From Euhalothece natronophila Z-M001 (GTDB taxonomy: Bacteria; Cyanobacteriota; Cyanobacteriia; Cyanobacteriales; Rubidibacteraceae): a DNA stretch of 64,000 nt. Below, in pieces: positions 62,338 through 64,000 of this stretch. Below the pieces are notes generated by a model. The model had not been told where the DNA came from. It saw only the letters and a program-made list of their open reading frames with translations, and did no database searches. How positions within the stretch are numbered: the stretch's first letter is position 1; each line of letters starts with the position of its first letter. The position numbers were made by a program, and so were the translations under genes. Where the stretch lies: the NCBI RefSeq assembly GCF_007904085.1, contig NZ_CP042326.1:186001-250000 (forward strand), in the 5' to 3' direction.

Positions 62338-64000
62338 AATTATCTCGCGAACATTCTAACTGAATTTTGTTTAAAGCAGCATTTCTTAAACTTTCCCATA
62401 GTTTTTGGTTAAAATAAACTTGAGTACATTTTTCTGCAAAGGTTTTGGGGTCGTCACCTACTAGCACTTCTTGTTGATCTTCCCAACCGATTTGAGAGGC
62501 AATCATTGAAGTAGTCACAATTGGTAGTCCATAAGCAGCGGCATGATGAACTTTAAATGGAATTCCTGCAGCAAAACGAGTTGGTGCAACAAAAACTCTG
62601 GCACAATTATAAATTTCTTCTAAAGATTCTACTTTCCCCAACACCTGCAAAGAATCACTTTGTAAATCCCAAATTTTTTGGCATTTGTTAAAGCCAACAA
62701 CTTTAAATGTTAAATCATTGCCAATTTTTTCTTGAAGTAACGGAAATACTTCTTTAGCAAACCAGACAACTGAATCAGCATTAGGAGAATTAATGTTGTG
62801 AATTGCACCCACAAAAACAATTCCTGTTCGCTCTTCAAATTTTTTAGCAGTAGGCTTTAGATCAACTGTATGCCCTAGTGTATAGACAGAATTTACTCCT
62901 GCATTCGTAAAATGTTCTTGCTCTTTTTCCGAAACAGTGATAACTGTATCAGCATTTTCTGCTAGTTGCATTTCTGTCTGAACTAATAATTTTTTTTCAT
63001 TTTGAGAAACTGTCTTTCCTAGAAGTTGACGTTTTTTGACCTCTCGTAAAGCATAAATTGCTTCCGCGTCGTAAATAATTCGAGTTTTTTCAAACCATTG
63101 GGAATTACGGTTTAAAATTGGATTCAAAATTTCCATATTATGGGGACGGCTAATAAAAATTAAATCATAGCAGTGAGCGCGTTGATTTAGAAATTCTTCT
63201 AGTCCTTCAATTCCTTGATGAAGAACTAGCTCAACCACTTTTGGAATATCCTCATAGGCTTCCTGCCAACTTTCTTCTGGAAAACCAAGAGGGTAAAAGG
63301 TGACACAGTAATTTAAATCCACTAGAGCTTGCAAAATATCTCGTGATCTAGGAAACCCAGACCCTAAAAAAGCATGAGGAACTCTATCATCAATATACAA
63401 AATATGATTAGAATTACGAGAATGGCTTCGTGCTAAAACAATATTTTCTGGAGCTGGTGGTAAATGATAATTAGCTAGTTGTTGCGAATGCTTTTGAGTA
63501 AAAATAGATTGATGAGCCTTCTGAAGATTAATTGCTGAGTCATTGGATTGGGCGCTGGCAAATTCAAAGTGAACAATTGCTGCGTTGGGTTCGTACACAA
63601 CTCGCTTACCTTGCTCCCAAAGCCTCAGACAATAATCCGTTTCTTCATAATAAGCTGGTTTATAATCTTCATCAAACCCACCCATTTCTAAAAACAAGTT
63701 TCGTTCTGTTAGTAGAAAAGCTCCTGAACAATAATCTACATCACGCCGAAACATATAGGGATAATCAAAGGGATTACCTCCTCTTCCGTATCCTAAACAA
63801 GAACCATCATTCCAAATGATGCTACCTGCCTCTTGTAGCTGACCATCTAAGAAGATAATTTTCCCCCCAACTGCTCCAATATCATTGGCACTAGAGTAAG
63901 TGTCTAGGGCGGCAGATAATGTTCCTGGCAAGATTTGAGCATCATTATTGAGTAAGAGCAAATAAGAGCCTTTTGCGACTTTTGAGGCTTGGTTTATGGC
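62300..64000 (-). CDS. two-domain glycosyltransferase GT2-GT4, 5' end beyond the window
   Basis: The frame is open to the right edge of the window (AINQASKVAKGSYLLLLNND), so the gene is partial. The visible part of about 566 residues begins inside a GT2 domain (LLLNNDAQILPGTL, then GGFDEDYKPAYYEETDYCLRL). It continues into a GT4 domain of GT-B type (GIVFVGAIHNINSPNADSVV, VFVAPTRFAAGIPFKVHHAA, IVTTSMIASQIG). The fused architecture is typical of enzymes building surface polysaccharide. Genes on both sides are also in the envelope glycan module. Confidence 0.88.
   Translation of the reverse strand, partial: AINQASKVAKGSYLLLLNNDAQILPGTLSAALDTYSSANDIGAVGGKIIFLDGQLQEAGSIIWNDGSCLGYGRGGNPFDYPYMFRRDVDYCSGAFLLTERNLFLEMGGFDEDYKPAYYEETDYCLRLWEQGKRVVYEPNAAIVHFEFASAQSNDSAINLQKAHQSIFTQKHSQQLANYHLPPAPENIVLARSHSRNSNHILYIDDRVPHAFLGSGFPRSRDILQALVDLNYCVTFYPLGFPEESWQEAYEDIPKVVELVLHQGIEGLEEFLNQRAHCYDLIFISRPHNMEILNPILNRNSQWFEKTRIIYDAEAIYALREVKKRQLLGKTVSQNEKKLLVQTEMQLAENADTVITVSEKEQEHFTNAGVNSVYTLGHTVDLKPTAKKFEERTGIVFVGAIHNINSPNADSVVWFAKEVFPLLQEKIGNDLTFKVVGFNKCQKIWDLQSDSLQVLGKVESLEEIYNCARVFVAPTRFAAGIPFKVHHAAAYGLPIVTTSMIASQIGWEDQQEVLVGDDPKTFAEKCTQVYFNQKLWESLRNAALNKIQLECSRDNFVQKVETIIKSQ

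Overview
The window looks like the chromosome of a cyanobacterium. Supporting signs are the phycobiliprotein lyase (cpcS type) beside a HEAT protein of the NblB type, a tocopherol cyclase, an SLH-domain porin, a DUF1350 protein, and about thirty HIP1 octamers (GCGATCGC) in the first 35 kb. Two very large, highly acidic surface proteins hint at a halotolerant unicellular lineage (Halothece / Euhalothece / Dactylococcopsis-like); that genus-level guess is inference. No rRNA, tRNA, CRISPR array, prophage or restriction system was recognised.

Region 1 (0-35.4 kb) is core genome: lpxD, a secreted protein, moaD, an orphan antitoxin, thyX carrying a 199-residue mini-intein, dcd, a CBS protein, moeA, an EcfT-type transporter subunit, der, ssb, a DUF1350 protein, a GST, tocopherol cyclase, an HtrA lipoprotein protease, an NrdG-like activase, an orphan permease with holB, a phosphatase, gcvT, an ABC-2 exporter, a porin, and a five-gene molybdenum hydroxylase operon (FeS, FAD and Mo subunits, XdhC, MocA-like). 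It ends with a VanY-HEAT-CpcS operon and DoxX. thyX and dcd together serve dTMP synthesis. moaD, moeA, the MocA-like gene and XdhC serve the molybdenum cofactor. Two stand-alone TnpB genes interrupt this region.

Region 2 (35.4-58.4 kb) is accessory. It opens with a nested graveyard of TnpB elements (35.5-39.0 kb). A complete rmlB-D-C-A set for dTDP-rhamnose follows, with foreign-looking composition and its own promoter. Next come a giant RCC1-repeat/Calx-beta surface protein (43.5-49.3 kb), a truncated Rpn-type fragment, another TnpB, an unknown protein, a tandem 130-bp repeat array, and a second giant RTX/S-layer-like protein (53.7-57.8 kb). By eye no HIP1 octamer occurs from about 35.33 to 60.94 kb. 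The intergenic spaces are full of MITE-like elements, one of which can be seen inserted into another repeat when compared with an empty copy elsewhere in the window.

Region 3 (58.4-64 kb) is a cell-surface glycan module: GtrA-like flippase, GtrB-like polyprenyl-phosphate glycosyltransferase, a large multi-spanning membrane protein, and a two-domain glycosyltransferase that runs off the right edge. With the rml genes and the two giant surface proteins it makes the second half of the window an envelope and S-layer locus.

The most interesting signal is a two-hairpin element found four times (3.7, 35.9, 37.4 and 50.65 kb). Its first hairpin is nearly invariant, with one compensatory A-T to G-C change and one loop expansion. 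Its second hairpin keeps its position but not its sequence. Two copies end TnpB genes of different families and two stand alone beside IS left-end-like sequence, so it may be a guide-RNA scaffold / right end shared between TnpB lineages.
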